Below are positions 23,182 through 32,407 of a DNA stretch of 64,000 nt, in pieces. The translations under genes and the position numbers were made by a program. Positions within the stretch are counted from its first letter, which is position 1. Each line of letters begins with the position of its first letter. This DNA comes from Myxococcales bacterium (GTDB lineage: Bacteria; Myxococcota_A; Polyangia; Polyangiales; Polyangiaceae), in NCBI GenBank assembly GCA_903642325.1, contig CAHJWM010000028.1:1-64000 (forward strand). The letters are read 5' to 3'. The notes beneath the pieces were generated by a model that saw nothing but the letters and a program-made list of their open reading frames with translations, had not been told where the DNA came from and ran no database searches.

Positions 23182-23997
23182 ATGGCCGTTTCGAAAGCAG
23201 TGCTGGTTGCGGCCGGGTCAGGCGCTTTCGCCGTCCTATTGGGATCGCTCTACATGAACCGCTTCGAGTCTGACGCCTCAGGCGGCTCGCGCGTGGCTAT
23301 CCTGACCACGAGTCGCGATATCGCCACCGGCACCGACCTGACGAGCGTCATGTTGGCTGTGCGAAACGTTCCGGCCGCGTACGTCGACGACCGCGCCGTC
23401 CTGGCCCGGGACAAAGAAAAGGTCATCGGCGTCGAGGTAGTCACCCCCCTAAAGCCTCAAGAAACGCTGCAATGGACCGATTTGGCGGTTCGTTCGGACG
23501 CGCGGAATGTAAGTCAGCTGATAGCGCCGGGTAAGCGCGCCGTGTCGATTCGCGCCAGGTCTACCGACAACGCGGGCAACGGCTTGATGCAACCTGGCGA
23601 CTACGTGGACGTGTTTGCCATCGTGGACGCCCAGGGCACGAAAACGTCCGTGTTGCTACTGCAACGCGTGTTGGTGATCGCCGTAGGTTTGGACACGGAA
23701 CAGTCGCAGAGCGGCAAAATCGACCCCAAAAATCGTCGTGATGATCGTCTACTCACATTGAGTCTCGATGTGGACGAAACTCAGCTCTTGTCGCTCGCGA
23801 CTGAGCAAGGCCACATCGCCGTCGCGCTGCGTAATCCTACTGATCAGCGCGTGTTCGAAAATACCCCCGACCTGGGTGCATCGGCCCTAGTCGAAGCGCG
23901 TGACAAGGTGCAGGCACGCAAGGCCAATGCTTATCGGGCGCCCCCCGCTCCCGCCGCCAGTATTCTGAGCCCCATCAAGCTCACCGAGGCCCGGTGA
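23182..23997 (+). CDS. cpaB: Tad pilus assembly protein CpaB/RcpC
   Basis: A 271-residue protein with an N-terminal membrane helix (AVLVAAGSGAFAVLLGSLYM), a SAF-like domain (about residues 45-110, Ile-Ala-Thr-Gly-Thr-Asp-Leu ... Val-Val-Thr-Pro-Leu) and the RcpC core with Val-Ser-Ile-Arg-Ala and the Gly-Asp-Tyr-Val-Asp-Val motif. CpaB is a periplasmic partner that stabilises or gates the CpaC secretin. The stop overlaps the GTG start of cpaC by four bases. The ATG at 23182 is the first giving a proper signal anchor. Confidence 0.93.
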   Translation: MAVSKAVLVAAGSGAFAVLLGSLYMNRFESDASGGSRVAILTTSRDIATGTDLTSVMLAVRNVPAAYVDDRAVLARDKEKVIGVEVVTPLKPQETLQWTDLAVRSDARNVSQLIAPGKRAVSIRARSTDNAGNGLMQPGDYVDVFAIVDAQGTKTSVLLLQRVLVIAVGLDTEQSQSGKIDPKNRRDDRLLTLSLDVDETQLLSLATEQGHIAVALRNPTDQRVFENTPDLGASALVEARDKVQARKANAYRAPPAPAASILSPIKLTEAR

Positions 23998-25286
23998 AAG
24001 CGAGATCAGCACCCTGGTTGTTGGCTTTGACGCTCGCTTCGACGCTCGGCTTTCGTTCGAGCCCAGCTGGAGCCGAAGTGCGGGAGTCGGCGTTGGAGAC
24101 GGAAAATCGCGAGCTGAATCTTTCGGTCGGCGAAAACCAGACGATTTCTGCGTCCGACATCAAGAGCTTCTCCGAAGGCAACGAGGGCATCGTTGAAGTC
24201 CGCCTCACCCCCGAGAGCAAAGACTTCGTCGTAGTCGGGAAAAAACCTGGTGCCACTACCCTGCTCCTCATTCGACGCAGCGGTGAGCAGGTCCTTTACA
24301 CGATTCAGGTCTTTGCTCGCGCGATGGAGCTCGTGCAAGGTGAGCTGAACAAACTATTGAACGGTTACACTGGCTTGCGGATACGCCGCATCGGGCCGCG
24401 CATCTTCATCGAAGGGGGCGTGAGTAGCCAGGCCGAGGTCGACCGACTCAAGCAGATCGCCTCGCTGTACCCGGGCCAGGTCGAATCGTTGGTGGTCTTG
24501 GGCGGCGCCGCGGCCGACCGCCGAAACAACATCCGCTTAGATCTGTACTTCGTCCAGTTCGACAAAAACCGAAGCTATGGGGTAGGCGTCTCTTACCCGA
24601 CAGAAATTAGGGGGAATTTTTCGGGCGTGTTCGACTTCCTCGCTAGCCGCTGGACTCGAGCACAAGCGACCGTAACGAATCAAGCACTGCCAGGTCTCGA
24701 CTTTGCGGCCGCGCATGGCTGGGCCAAAATACTGCGCCACTCCACCGTCATCACCTCGAACGGCTCCGAAGCCGAGTTCAACAGTGGGGGTGAGCAAAAC
24801 TTTCGCGTAGCGGGTGGCCTGGCCGCCACGATCCAGAGCGTGAGCTTTGGGACCAAAGTGACGGTGTTGCCCCGCTTCGACCCGGTGACGCGCGAGCTCG
24901 AAGTGAAAGTACAAGCGCTCGTGACCGACCTGACTGATGCCGCAACTGGCAGTGACCTGCCGGGTCGTAACATCACCAACCTAGACACCCAAGTTAGCCT
25001 GAAGCTCGGTCAATCGCTGATCTTGTCGGGCATCCAGGGCAAGAGCCAGCGACATGCCGTGACGGGGCTGCCGCTGCTTTCGGACATCCCGTTACTGGGC
25101 ATTTTCTTCGGCCGACATGCGGACGCTCAGGAGCAGACGGAGGGGGCGTTGTTTTTGGTTCCGAGCGTCATCGAGTCCATGCCTCGCGACCGCGAACGAC
25201 TCGTTGGCGATCTACTCAAAGAATACGATCACTATTCCGGCAGCCCGCAGGGCGACCCCCATGGTTTGCCAGGAGCGCGACCCTGA
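23994..25286 (+). CDS. cpaC: Tad secretin CpaC/RcpA
   Basis: A 430-residue outer-membrane secretin, starting at GTG. It has a signal peptide, then an N-terminal periplasmic domain (ELNLSVGENQTISASDI, typical of pilus/secretion N domains), a BON-like region (about 120-165, GPRIFIEGGVSSQAEVDRL) and the secretin C-domain (about 240-410) with VTVLPRFDPVTRELEVKVQ and LSDIPLLGIFFGR. It forms the pore through which the Flp pilus leaves. It sits between cpaB and the FHA-TadA gene, overlapping both (four bases and one base), a tight operon. Confidence 0.94.
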   Translation: MKARSAPWLLALTLASTLGFRSSPAGAEVRESALETENRELNLSVGENQTISASDIKSFSEGNEGIVEVRLTPESKDFVVVGKKPGATTLLLIRRSGEQVLYTIQVFARAMELVQGELNKLLNGYTGLRIRRIGPRIFIEGGVSSQAEVDRLKQIASLYPGQVESLVVLGGAAADRRNNIRLDLYFVQFDKNRSYGVGVSYPTEIRGNFSGVFDFLASRWTRAQATVTNQALPGLDFAAAHGWAKILRHSTVITSNGSEAEFNSGGEQNFRVAGGLAATIQSVSFGTKVTVLPRFDPVTRELEVKVQALVTDLTDAATGSDLPGRNITNLDTQVSLKLGQSLILSGIQGKSQRHAVTGLPLLSDIPLLGIFFGRHADAQEQTEGALFLVPSVIESMPRDRERLVGDLLKEYDHYSGSPQGDPHGLPGARP

Positions 25287-26932
25287 TGCATGTCGAGCTA
25301 CACATCCAGTCCGCGCAACAGAGTCTGGTCCAGATTCTGGACCTGTCCTCCAGCAGTGTCACCTTGGGCCGCGATGACGATTGCTCGATCCCGTTGCTCG
25401 ATGATTGCGTGTCCAGAAAGCACCTCACGCTGTGGTTCGACGCAGGGGAGCTGTGCCTGGAGGACAGCTCGCGTAACGGTACCTGGGCCGGCGAACAGTT
25501 TTTGCACAATAGCCGAAGCGCGATCGCCATCGGCACTCAGATCAGGTTGGGTCAAACTGTCATCGCGGTACTACCGAGCCCTAACTCTGATGACGGTGGG
25601 TCCGGCTCGGCAACCCCGGCGGACGCGGCAACGCCCAGCTCGGGCTCATTTCCGGTCGGGAGCTTCGACGTCGGGGTCGAGGTCAGGCGTGAGGCGCATC
25701 GTCTGTTGCTGGAGCATTTGGATCTCGGACATGGCGGCTTACTCGGCATGGACGACATCTCACTGCGCCCGCGCGTACTACAGAGCTTGCGCCGAATCGT
25801 GGGTGGTATGGCCGGGCGCCTGCCCCCGGGCACGGACGTAGACCGCCTGGTCGGGGAGCTGGCGGACGAGGCGCTCGGCCTGGGTCCGCTCGAGGAGCTA
25901 CTGGCCGATCCCGCGGTGACCGAGATCATGGTCGTCGACCCGCAAACCGTGTTCGTCGAGCGCGGGGGGCGCTGCGTACGCGTGCCTCAACACTTCACCG
26001 ACGACGCACGAGTTCGGGCCGTCGTGGAACGAATCGTCACTCCCCTTGGTCGTCGCATCGACGAGTCGAGTCCGCTGGTCGACGCGCGTTTGAAGGATGG
26101 TTCGCGCGTGAATGCAATCATCCGGCCGCTCGCCATTCGCGGCACGTGCATCACGATCCGCAAATTTCCCAAAGATCGAATCACGATTGAGCGCCTGCTC
26201 GAGCTCGGAAGTCTGGACCTGCGCATGGCACGTTTCCTGAAACGGAGCGTCAAGGCCCGCAAAAATATCATCGTGTCGGGTGGTACCGGCAGCGGCAAGA
26301 CGACCCTACTGAACGCCTTATCCACCGAAATCTTAGACCATGAGCGGGTCGTCACGGTCGAGGACTCCGCGGAGCTTCAGCTCAGCCAGCCGCATGTCGT
26401 GTCTTTGGAGACGCGACCGGCCAATATGGAGGGCAAGGGGGCGTACTCGATTCGCGACTTGGTGAAAAACGCCCTCCGCATGCGCCCGGACCGGATCATC
26501 GTCGGCGAGTGCCGGAGCGGCGAGGCCCTCGACATGCTGCAGGCCATGAACACCGGACATGATGGCTCGCTCACCACTATTCACGCCAACTCCCCGGTGG
26601 AGGCGGTCGGTCGTCTGGAGACACTGTGTCTGATGGCCGGGCTCGACCTGCCGATAAAAGCCATCCGCGAGCAGATCGCGAGTAGCGTCAACCTGTTCGT
26701 TCAACAGAGCCGCTTTCAAGATGGTACCCGCCGCGTCAGTGAAATCTCCGAATTGTGCGGGATCGACTCGAAGGGCAACATCGTTCAACGTTCGATTTAT
26801 AAATACGACCAAACCGGCTTGGACGAGCACGGCAAAGTCATTGGCGACTTCAATGCCACCGGTTACCTGCCGAGCTTTTTAGACGAGTTCATCCTGAAGG
26901 GCATGATTGCCCCGGGGGAGCCCTACCTGTGA
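25286..26932 (+). CDS. tadA: TadA/CpaF secretion ATPase with N-terminal FHA domain
   Basis: A 548-residue fusion. Residues about 5-95 are an FHA domain with the full phosphothreonine-binding set (GR at 28-29, Ser-Arg-Lys-His at 43-46, Ser-Arg-Asn-Gly at 62-65). After a Ser/Pro/Ala-rich joint comes a CpaF-type ATPase with Walker [10 protein letters not shown] (about 331-339), Asp box and Walker B region ([20 protein letters not shown]), and His box (TTIHANSP). It powers pilus assembly as a hexamer at the inner membrane. The FHA head implies docking to a Thr-phosphorylated partner, most likely made by the nearby kinases (inference). A second TadA without FHA lies downstream. Confidence 0.95.
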   Translation: MHVELHIQSAQQSLVQILDLSSSSVTLGRDDDCSIPLLDDCVSRKHLTLWFDAGELCLEDSSRNGTWAGEQFLHNSRSAIAIGTQIRLGQTVIAVLPSPNSDDGGSGSATPADAATPSSGSFPVGSFDVGVEVRREAHRLLLEHLDLGHGGLLGMDDISLRPRVLQSLRRIVGGMAGRLPPGTDVDRLVGELADEALGLGPLEELLADPAVTEIMVVDPQTVFVERGGRCVRVPQHFTDDARVRAVVERIVTPLGRRIDESSPLVDARLKDGSRVNAIIRPLAIRGTCITIRKFPKDRITIERLLELGSLDLRMARFLKRSVKARKNIIVSGGTGSGKTTLLNALSTEILDHERVVTVEDSAELQLSQPHVVSLETRPANMEGKGAYSIRDLVKNALRMRPDRIIVGECRSGEALDMLQAMNTGHDGSLTTIHANSPVEAVGRLETLCLMAGLDLPIKAIREQIASSVNLFVQQSRFQDGTRRVSEISELCGIDSKGNIVQRSIYKYDQTGLDEHGKVIGDFNATGYLPSFLDEFILKGMIAPGEPYL

Positions 26933-27795
26933 CGGGCGCCGTCGTACTTTTCAAAGCCGGTGCCCTGGCGAGCGCCGCGGTATGTAGTGGCGCCTTCGCG
27001 CTCCGTTACGGTTACGCGCCCGACTCCGTGCTGCGCTTGCGCTGGCTGCGCTACACCCGCGGCCTCGATACGTCGCTGAACGTCCTCGGCTCGAAACTCA
27101 AGGGTAGCCTGATTGGTAGACTGCAACTCGCCGGTGGGACGTTAGCACTGACTTACATCGTTTATATTGGCCTTACACCGGTTCGAGCAGTGTTGCTCAT
27201 GACGGCGATCGTTTTCATGCCCAAGTGGTGGCTCGACCGCTCGCTCAGCAAGCGCGCCGCGCGAATCGAGACGGACATCGGGGGCTTTCTGGTGGCCTTG
27301 TCGAACAGCCTCAAGGCCAGCCCGAGCTTGGGAAAAGCCTTCGCGCGCGTCGAGCAGGTACTGACCGGCCCGCTCAGTGGTGAGCTCGGCACGGTGTCTC
27401 GCGATATGCGGCTTGGGGCTACGGTAGACCAAGCGTTGCTCGGGCTCGGCGCGCGTGCGCGCAGCCACGCCATGGATGCTGCCATCACCGGTATTTTGAT
27501 CGGGCGTCAGGTCGGCGGCAACCTTCCGGAGATCTTGGAAACTACCGCCGCGACGTTGCGCGATATGGATCGGCTGAACGGCGTCATCCGCGCCAAGACC
27601 GCCGAGGGCAAAGCGCAAATGTATGTCATCGCCCTGGCTCCGCCGGTGATATTTTATGGGTTCGACTCGATGAATCACCACTTCTTCGACCCGCTCACTA
27701 GTTCGACATTTGGAGTGAGCTTGCTTGTGCTGTCGGGGTTGATGTGGCTCGGCGCGGTGGCCCTGGCGCGTAAAATTCTGGCGGTGGACATCTAA
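26929..27795 (+). CDS. tadB: Tad inner-membrane platform protein TadB
   Basis: A 288-residue type II secretion F-type platform protein with membrane helices near the N-terminus, near residue 70-95 and at the C-terminus, and the cytosolic helical GspF-like domain (about 120-250: LSNSLKASPSLGKAFARVEQ, GGNLPEILETTAATLRD). TadB and TadC form the base onto which TadA docks. The start overlaps tadA by four bases and the stop overlaps tadC by one. Confidence 0.92.
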   Translation: MTGAVVLFKAGALASAAVCSGAFALRYGYAPDSVLRLRWLRYTRGLDTSLNVLGSKLKGSLIGRLQLAGGTLALTYIVYIGLTPVRAVLLMTAIVFMPKWWLDRSLSKRAARIETDIGGFLVALSNSLKASPSLGKAFARVEQVLTGPLSGELGTVSRDMRLGATVDQALLGLGARARSHAMDAAITGILIGRQVGGNLPEILETTAATLRDMDRLNGVIRAKTAEGKAQMYVIALAPPVIFYGFDSMNHHFFDPLTSSTFGVSLLVLSGLMWLGAVALARKILAVDI

Positions 27796-28703
27796 TGGCC
27801 GACGCAGTTTGGCTTCGGCTTGGCTTCTCGGCCGCCCTCTTTCTGAGCGTGGCGACGCTCGTCAAACACTTGGGCGAGCGCGATGCCCGCGCAATTCGGC
27901 AGCTTGGGTTGCGTGGGCTGCGACGCCGTCAAGCGCTCGCCAGCAATGACGTGTGGCGTCTGTTCGAGCCCAGTGTGCGCTGGCTGGCAACGGTTCTTTC
28001 CCGAACGATCGACGACGGGCAGCGCGCGCAGTTGGACGCGCTTCTGATTCGGGCCGGTGAACCCCTCGGTTTGGAGCCGGAGGAGCTGGTGGTGCTGACG
28101 GCCGTGTGCGCCCTGCTCGGCACGACCGCCGGCGTTGCGTACGTTTTATTTTGGCAAGGAACGCCAGCGGCGATCGCCATATCCAGTATCGGTGCCGGGC
28201 TCATTCCCATCGTCCGTATCGATGCGCTCGGACAGGAGAGAACGATACGTATTCAGCGCGGCCTACCCGCGGCGGTGGACCTCATGTGTCTCGGTTTGTC
28301 TGCCGGTCTGGACTTTCCGGCTGCAGTTCGCCAGATCGTCGAGAAAAGCGCGCAGAAGAGGGATGCGCTGGTCGACGAATTATCGCTGGTGCTGAGCGAG
28401 TTACAACTGGGCAAGACTCGCCGAGAGGCCCTCGAGCTGTTCGCGGCGCGTAACCCCATCGATACGGTAAAAGAGTTCGTCGGCTTCGTGGTGCAGTCCG
28501 AAGAGGAGGGCAACCCATTGGCTCAAATTCTCAGCGTGCAGGCGACGGTTGCGAGGCAGCGACGCGGCGTGCGCGCGGAAGAGATAGCGGGCAAGGCCAC
28601 TCTAAAGATCATCGCCCCCGTTGGCCTGGTTTTGATGTCCGTGCTGATCTTGATCGCGGGCCCTCTCCTTTTGCAACTCATGACGGGTCTCAGTGGACTT
28701 TGA
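27795..28703 (+). CDS. tadC: Tad inner-membrane platform protein TadC
   Basis: A 302-residue paralogue of TadB: two hydrophobic segments in the first half (AVCALLGTTAGVAYVLFW, IAISSIGAGLIPIV), a GspF-like helical domain (LPAAVDLMCLGLSAGLDFPAAVRQIVEKS ... EEEGNPLAQIL) and a C-terminal membrane helix. It pairs with TadB in the assembly platform. It overlaps the next gene by 11 bases. Confidence 0.92.
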   Translation: MADAVWLRLGFSAALFLSVATLVKHLGERDARAIRQLGLRGLRRRQALASNDVWRLFEPSVRWLATVLSRTIDDGQRAQLDALLIRAGEPLGLEPEELVVLTAVCALLGTTAGVAYVLFWQGTPAAIAISSIGAGLIPIVRIDALGQERTIRIQRGLPAAVDLMCLGLSAGLDFPAAVRQIVEKSAQKRDALVDELSLVLSELQLGKTRREALELFAARNPIDTVKEFVGFVVQSEEEGNPLAQILSVQATVARQRRGVRAEEIAGKATLKIIAPVGLVLMSVLILIAGPLLLQLMTGLSGL

Positions 28704-29559
28704 CAAGGCCCTCAAGATCATCGTCAGCCAGGCGGGCGGGCGTACGATCGAGGTAGTCGTCGACGCCGGCTCAGCGCTGATCGGCTCTGGTGGGCATTGC
28801 GACATTCGCCTCGGACCAGAAGACGTGGCGGTGGAGCAACTTTACTTCGAAAATCAGCCGGGCGGCTTATTTGCCGAAGTCAGGGCGAATTTCCCGCACG
28901 TGCTCGTGGACAGAGTGCCTTTTCAACGCGGGCGTGTGCTCGATGGTCGTGTTTTCAAAATCGGAAAGCTGGAAATTCAGGCCCAGTTGGTCGAGAGTCA
29001 GCAGAAGCGGCGCAAAAGTGAGGAGCGAGTGCGGCCGGGGTTACTCGTCCTTGCGGCGCTTGTTTTGGGCTTAGGCGTCTACGCCATCACCGCGCGTCAT
29101 GGCAGCACGGAGGGATCGGACTACCAGGACGCGCCGCCTCTTTTCGATGCCACCGCCGTCGATTGCCCCTACACGTCGCCGGGCGGCGCAGAAGATGCCG
29201 TTCAAACTTGGCTGCGCGACGCCGCCGGCCGGCACGAGCGCGCGCCCTTCAGTCCCCAGGACGGTGTGGAAGCAGTTGGCTTGTATCGGCATGCGGAGAG
29301 CTGCCTCAAACAACTCGGTCGAGCTCAGGAAGCCGAACAGGTATCGACGGGCGCTGACAGCTTGGCTACGCGCCTCGAAAAGGACTTTCACGTGCACCGA
29401 GTGCGTTTATCCAGGGCGCTCGCGACCGGGGATACCGCGGCCGCGCAGCACGAGGTGTCGCTCCTGCGAGGCTATCTGGCGAAGCGCGGCACCGTCTTTG
29501 CAGGGTGGCTCGACTACCTCGATCGCAGGCTCGGTCTGCAAGGCAAAGATGGAAAATAG
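28693..29559 (+). CDS. FHA-like, single-membrane-helix protein of the Tad operon
   Basis: A 288-residue protein starting at GTG inside tadC. Residues about 5-100 look like a degenerate FHA beta-sandwich (Leu-Ile-Gly-Ser-Gly-Gly-His-Cys-Asp-Ile-Arg-Leu matches the FHA 'GR..CDI' entry), but the Ser-Arg-x-x-His phosphopeptide loop is replaced, so phosphothreonine binding is doubtful. A membrane helix follows (LLVLAALVLGLGVYAI, about 117-132), then a helical C-terminus with TPR-like spacing and two Cys residues, probably periplasmic. The layout resembles secretion-system ring proteins with a cytosolic FHA and periplasmic tail (such as YscD), so it may link the cytosolic ATPase to the envelope (inference). 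Confidence 0.7.
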   Translation: MDFDKALKIIVSQAGGRTIEVVVDAGSALIGSGGHCDIRLGPEDVAVEQLYFENQPGGLFAEVRANFPHVLVDRVPFQRGRVLDGRVFKIGKLEIQAQLVESQQKRRKSEERVRPGLLVLAALVLGLGVYAITARHGSTEGSDYQDAPPLFDATAVDCPYTSPGGAEDAVQTWLRDAAGRHERAPFSPQDGVEAVGLYRHAESCLKQLGRAQEAEQVSTGADSLATRLEKDFHVHRVRLSRALATGDTAAAQHEVSLLRGYLAKRGTVFAGWLDYLDRRLGLQGKDGK

Positions 29560-30226
29560 CCGCTGTCTTCAATCGCTCGCGTACACTTCGATGCTGGTGG
29601 TTTCGTTCGCCACGGCATCTTGTTCGGCGAGTGCAAACCGACCGCCTCAGCCGCCGCCCGGGGCAGAAGCCGAGCCGACTTTGCTGGAAAAGAAGGCAGC
29701 GTGCACGGAGCTCTTCCGTCTCGGCAAGGAACAAGCACGAGTTGGTGATTCCCTGCGCGCACAGGAATACTTTGCGATGGCAATTGATTCGGGCGGTGAC
29801 ACCAACTTGATCCTTCCCGAGCTCATGCGAGCGGCAATCTCGGGCATGCGGTATCAGGTCGCGATTCGCTATTTCGAAGACTTCGGCGACATGATGAGCC
29901 GCGAACGTGGTTCGGAGCTTGCGACGATCGTTGGGGTTTTGTACCTCGGAATCGATCAACCCGAGCGCGCGCGCGCGGCCTTCGAAGGCGCTCTACGACT
30001 GTCTTCCAAAAATGCGCGTGCTCACTTTTTACTCGGGCAAGTGCTTCGGGACGAGTTTTCGGACTACGCGGGTTCCGACCTGGAATACAGGAGCTACCTC
30101 GCGCTCGAGCCGAGCGGCGAGTATGCGACGGCGGCCCGCGCCGGGATGCTGACGAGCCGGGACCAAGCATTAGCCGTCGCCGAACCGACCTCGATCGACG
30201 CCATTCCGGTCAGGATCGAGCGATGA
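29549..30226 (+). CDS. tadD: TadD-like TPR lipoprotein
   Basis: A 225-residue protein with a signal sequence ending in Ala-Thr-Ala-Ser-Cys (lipobox, Cys about 25), a Pro-rich linker and at least three TPR-like helix pairs (for example LFRLGKEQARVGDSLRAQEY and ARAAFEGALRLSSKNARAHF). TadD lipoproteins help assemble the secretin and pilus at the outer membrane. It starts 11 bases before the stop of the previous gene and overlaps the second tadA by four bases. Confidence 0.8.
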   Translation: MENSRCLQSLAYTSMLVVSFATASCSASANRPPQPPPGAEAEPTLLEKKAACTELFRLGKEQARVGDSLRAQEYFAMAIDSGGDTNLILPELMRAAISGMRYQVAIRYFEDFGDMMSRERGSELATIVGVLYLGIDQPERARAAFEGALRLSSKNARAHFLLGQVLRDEFSDYAGSDLEYRSYLALEPSGEYATAARAGMLTSRDQALAVAEPTSIDAIPVRIER

Positions 30227-31332
30227 TCTCTCAGAAGATCTTCGAGGAAACTTTGCTCGAGTTTCTCGGGCCGGTACGCAGTTATCTGGCCGACCCGGCG
30301 GTATCCGAGGTGATGATCAACGGCCCCAATCAGATCTTCATAGAACGCAGCGGGAGGCTCGAGCTCACGACCGCGAAGTTCCCCAGCGAGGCGAGCCTGG
30401 TCGCAGCGCTGCGCAACGCGGCCCAGTTCGTAGGCAAGCACGTCGATGCCCAGAACCCGATTTTGGAAGGCCGCCTGCCGGATGGGTCGCGGCTGCAGGG
30501 GATGCTTCGCCCGGTCGCGACGGGCGGGCCCTACCTCTCCATCCGTCGATTCTTTCAGTCGAAACTCTCACTCGCTCACCTGGTCGAAAGCGGTTCACTG
30601 AGTCAGCTCGCGGCGGATACGCTCGTGCTGATGGTGGAAAGCAAGTTGAACATCATGGTCGCGGGTGGGACCGGTACCGGAAAAACTTCGTTACTCAACC
30701 TGTTGACCTCGTTCATTCCGCTCGGAGAACGGGTGGGCGTCATCGAAGACTCCAAAGAGATCCAAGTACAACATCCGCATGTGTTCCAGCTCGAATCGCG
30801 AAAAGCCGACGACGAGGGTCGCGGCGAGATAAGCATTCGTGAGTTGTTCCGCGCCAGCCTCCGAATGCGTCCGGACCGGATTATCATCGGCGAAATTCGC
30901 GGTGGTGAGGCGCTGGACATCATTCAGGCCATGGTCAGCGGCCACGGCGGCTGCATGGGAACCCTGCACGCCACTTACCCGCGCGACACGCTCACTCGCT
31001 TGGAGACGATGGCCATGATGAGTGACATCGAAATGCCTCTGATCGCCCTGCGCCTGCAAATTGCCTCCGGGGTAAACGCGATTGTGCAGGTGGCGCGCGA
31101 ACCGAGCGGACGCCGCGTCGTGTCACACATATCCGAAGTGTTGGGGTTCGACAGTGAGACCGGGAAGTATCTGATCAACGATATTTTTCGCCGTAAGTAT
31201 AGTGCGGACAACACCGCGCCCAGTGAATTGCTAGCCACTGGCCTGGCGCCTCGCTTCGAGGAAGCATTCGTCGAGCACGGCTGTCAGTTGCCGGACGGAC
31301 TGCGCGCGGCAATCGCGCAGAACCGAGAGTGA
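30223..31332 (+). CDS. Second TadA/CpaF ATPase, without FHA
   Basis: A 369-residue CpaF-type ATPase. It has the N-terminal pilus ATPase domain (VSEVMINGPNQIFIERSGRLEL), Walker A AGGTGTGKTS (about 146-155), the Walker B stretch DRIIIGEIRGGEALDIIQAM, and the His box GTLHATYPRDT. All catalytic elements look intact, so it should be active. One Tad system normally has one TadA; here a second lies in the same operon, lacking the FHA head of the first and clearly diverged from it. It could be a retraction or alternative motor, or serve another pseudopilin set (inference). It overlaps the TadD-like gene by four bases. Confidence 0.93.
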   Translation: MISQKIFEETLLEFLGPVRSYLADPAVSEVMINGPNQIFIERSGRLELTTAKFPSEASLVAALRNAAQFVGKHVDAQNPILEGRLPDGSRLQGMLRPVATGGPYLSIRRFFQSKLSLAHLVESGSLSQLAADTLVLMVESKLNIMVAGGTGTGKTSLLNLLTSFIPLGERVGVIEDSKEIQVQHPHVFQLESRKADDEGRGEISIRELFRASLRMRPDRIIIGEIRGGEALDIIQAMVSGHGGCMGTLHATYPRDTLTRLETMAMMSDIEMPLIALRLQIASGVNAIVQVAREPSGRRVVSHISEVLGFDSETGKYLINDIFRRKYSADNTAPSELLATGLAPRFEEAFVEHGCQLPDGLRAAIAQNRE

Positions 31333-31339
31333 GTCATTG

Positions 31340-32407
31340 ATGGGTGCCGTTGCAATCAAATGCTATCTGCCGGGAAGGCGCACGCAATACGTGCTCAACC
31401 CCAGCGAGGACATGGTGGTCGAGCTAGGCACGGGCGCTGATTTGTGCCCGCGCGGATTCGATGACGGCACGCGGCTGCAATTCTCACTGGTTGGGGAACA
31501 GTGGTTCGTTGCACCGCAATCCGGACAGCTCAGCCACGAGGACGGGCGATCGATCGCCGGACCCACCGCGATTGGACTGCCGGCGACCCTCGTCGCCGGG
31601 TCGGCGACCCTCGTTTTGACTTCACTGGTGGACCCGCGGTTGCCGGCCCTGGTCGTGGATGCCCCGGCGGGGGCACCCGTGGGCGTCTCTAGGCAATCGA
31701 TGGCAGCCACGCGCTCGAGCGCGGCCTCGAGTGGTCCGACTCGCATCGACGTCAGGCGTTCGAACCGTGTGTCGGCGAGCTCGGCGCTGACCACGGCGGC
31801 GTCGCGCGCTGTCGCCCCGCAACCACGCCGCGCAACTTTGCAACCGCGAGTTGCAGCCGCCGACGCGCCGGTCCGGCTCGAGGCTGCGTCGGTGCCAAAC
31901 GTTGGCCAAAGCCCAAGAACGCAGCGTGATGCCGGTCGTTCCAACGAAACACGCATCTTGGACATGTCCCAGTTCGGTGCGGCAAATGCTGGCGCATCGC
32001 CCCAAGCCGCGCCTAAGCCAGAGCGAATCAGTCTCGGCACGCGTTGGGCTAGGCTTCAACTCAGTCGACGTCTGTTGGCATACACCATGCTTGGGCTTGT
32101 GCTCGTGGCAGTGCAGTTCGGCATTCATCGGCGTGCGGGAAGGGCAAGCCCAGCTTTGTTGCCCGTGAGAGCGCTGCCTGAAACGGCCCGAGCCACCTTG
32201 CACGAGCCCGAATCGGACTTGGCACCGCTTCCCCGGGGCGTGCTCGTGAGTCAGCAGCGCGCAGGCGAGCTCTATGCGCTGGGGGATTACGCAAATGCAC
32301 TCCGTCAGTACCGAGCCTTAGCCGCTCAGCCAGAGTCGGCGCCCGTGTTCGGTGTGATCGCTCACGCGCTCGAACTGCGCTTGCGCCATCCTCGGGTTCA
32401 ACGATGA
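31340..32407 (+). CDS. Membrane protein of unknown function in the Tad operon
   Basis: A 355-residue protein. The N-terminal 90 residues have the strand pattern of a divergent FHA-like sandwich without recognisable phosphopeptide residues. An Ala/Arg/Ser-rich disordered stretch follows (about 110-235), then a basic segment and one membrane helix (LLAYTMLGLVLVAVQFGI, about 255-272), and a short helical TPR-like C-terminus. It shares this cytosolic-sandwich/helix/TPR architecture with the product at 28693-29559, so the two may be distant paralogues. The ATG at 31340 follows an in-frame TTG by one codon. It overlaps the TadG-like gene by four bases (ATGA). Confidence 0.65.
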   Translation: MGAVAIKCYLPGRRTQYVLNPSEDMVVELGTGADLCPRGFDDGTRLQFSLVGEQWFVAPQSGQLSHEDGRSIAGPTAIGLPATLVAGSATLVLTSLVDPRLPALVVDAPAGAPVGVSRQSMAATRSSAASSGPTRIDVRRSNRVSASSALTTAASRAVAPQPRRATLQPRVAAADAPVRLEAASVPNVGQSPRTQRDAGRSNETRILDMSQFGAANAGASPQAAPKPERISLGTRWARLQLSRRLLAYTMLGLVLVAVQFGIHRRAGRASPALLPVRALPETARATLHEPESDLAPLPRGVLVSQQRAGELYALGDYANALRQYRALAAQPESAPVFGVIAHALELRLRHPRVQR

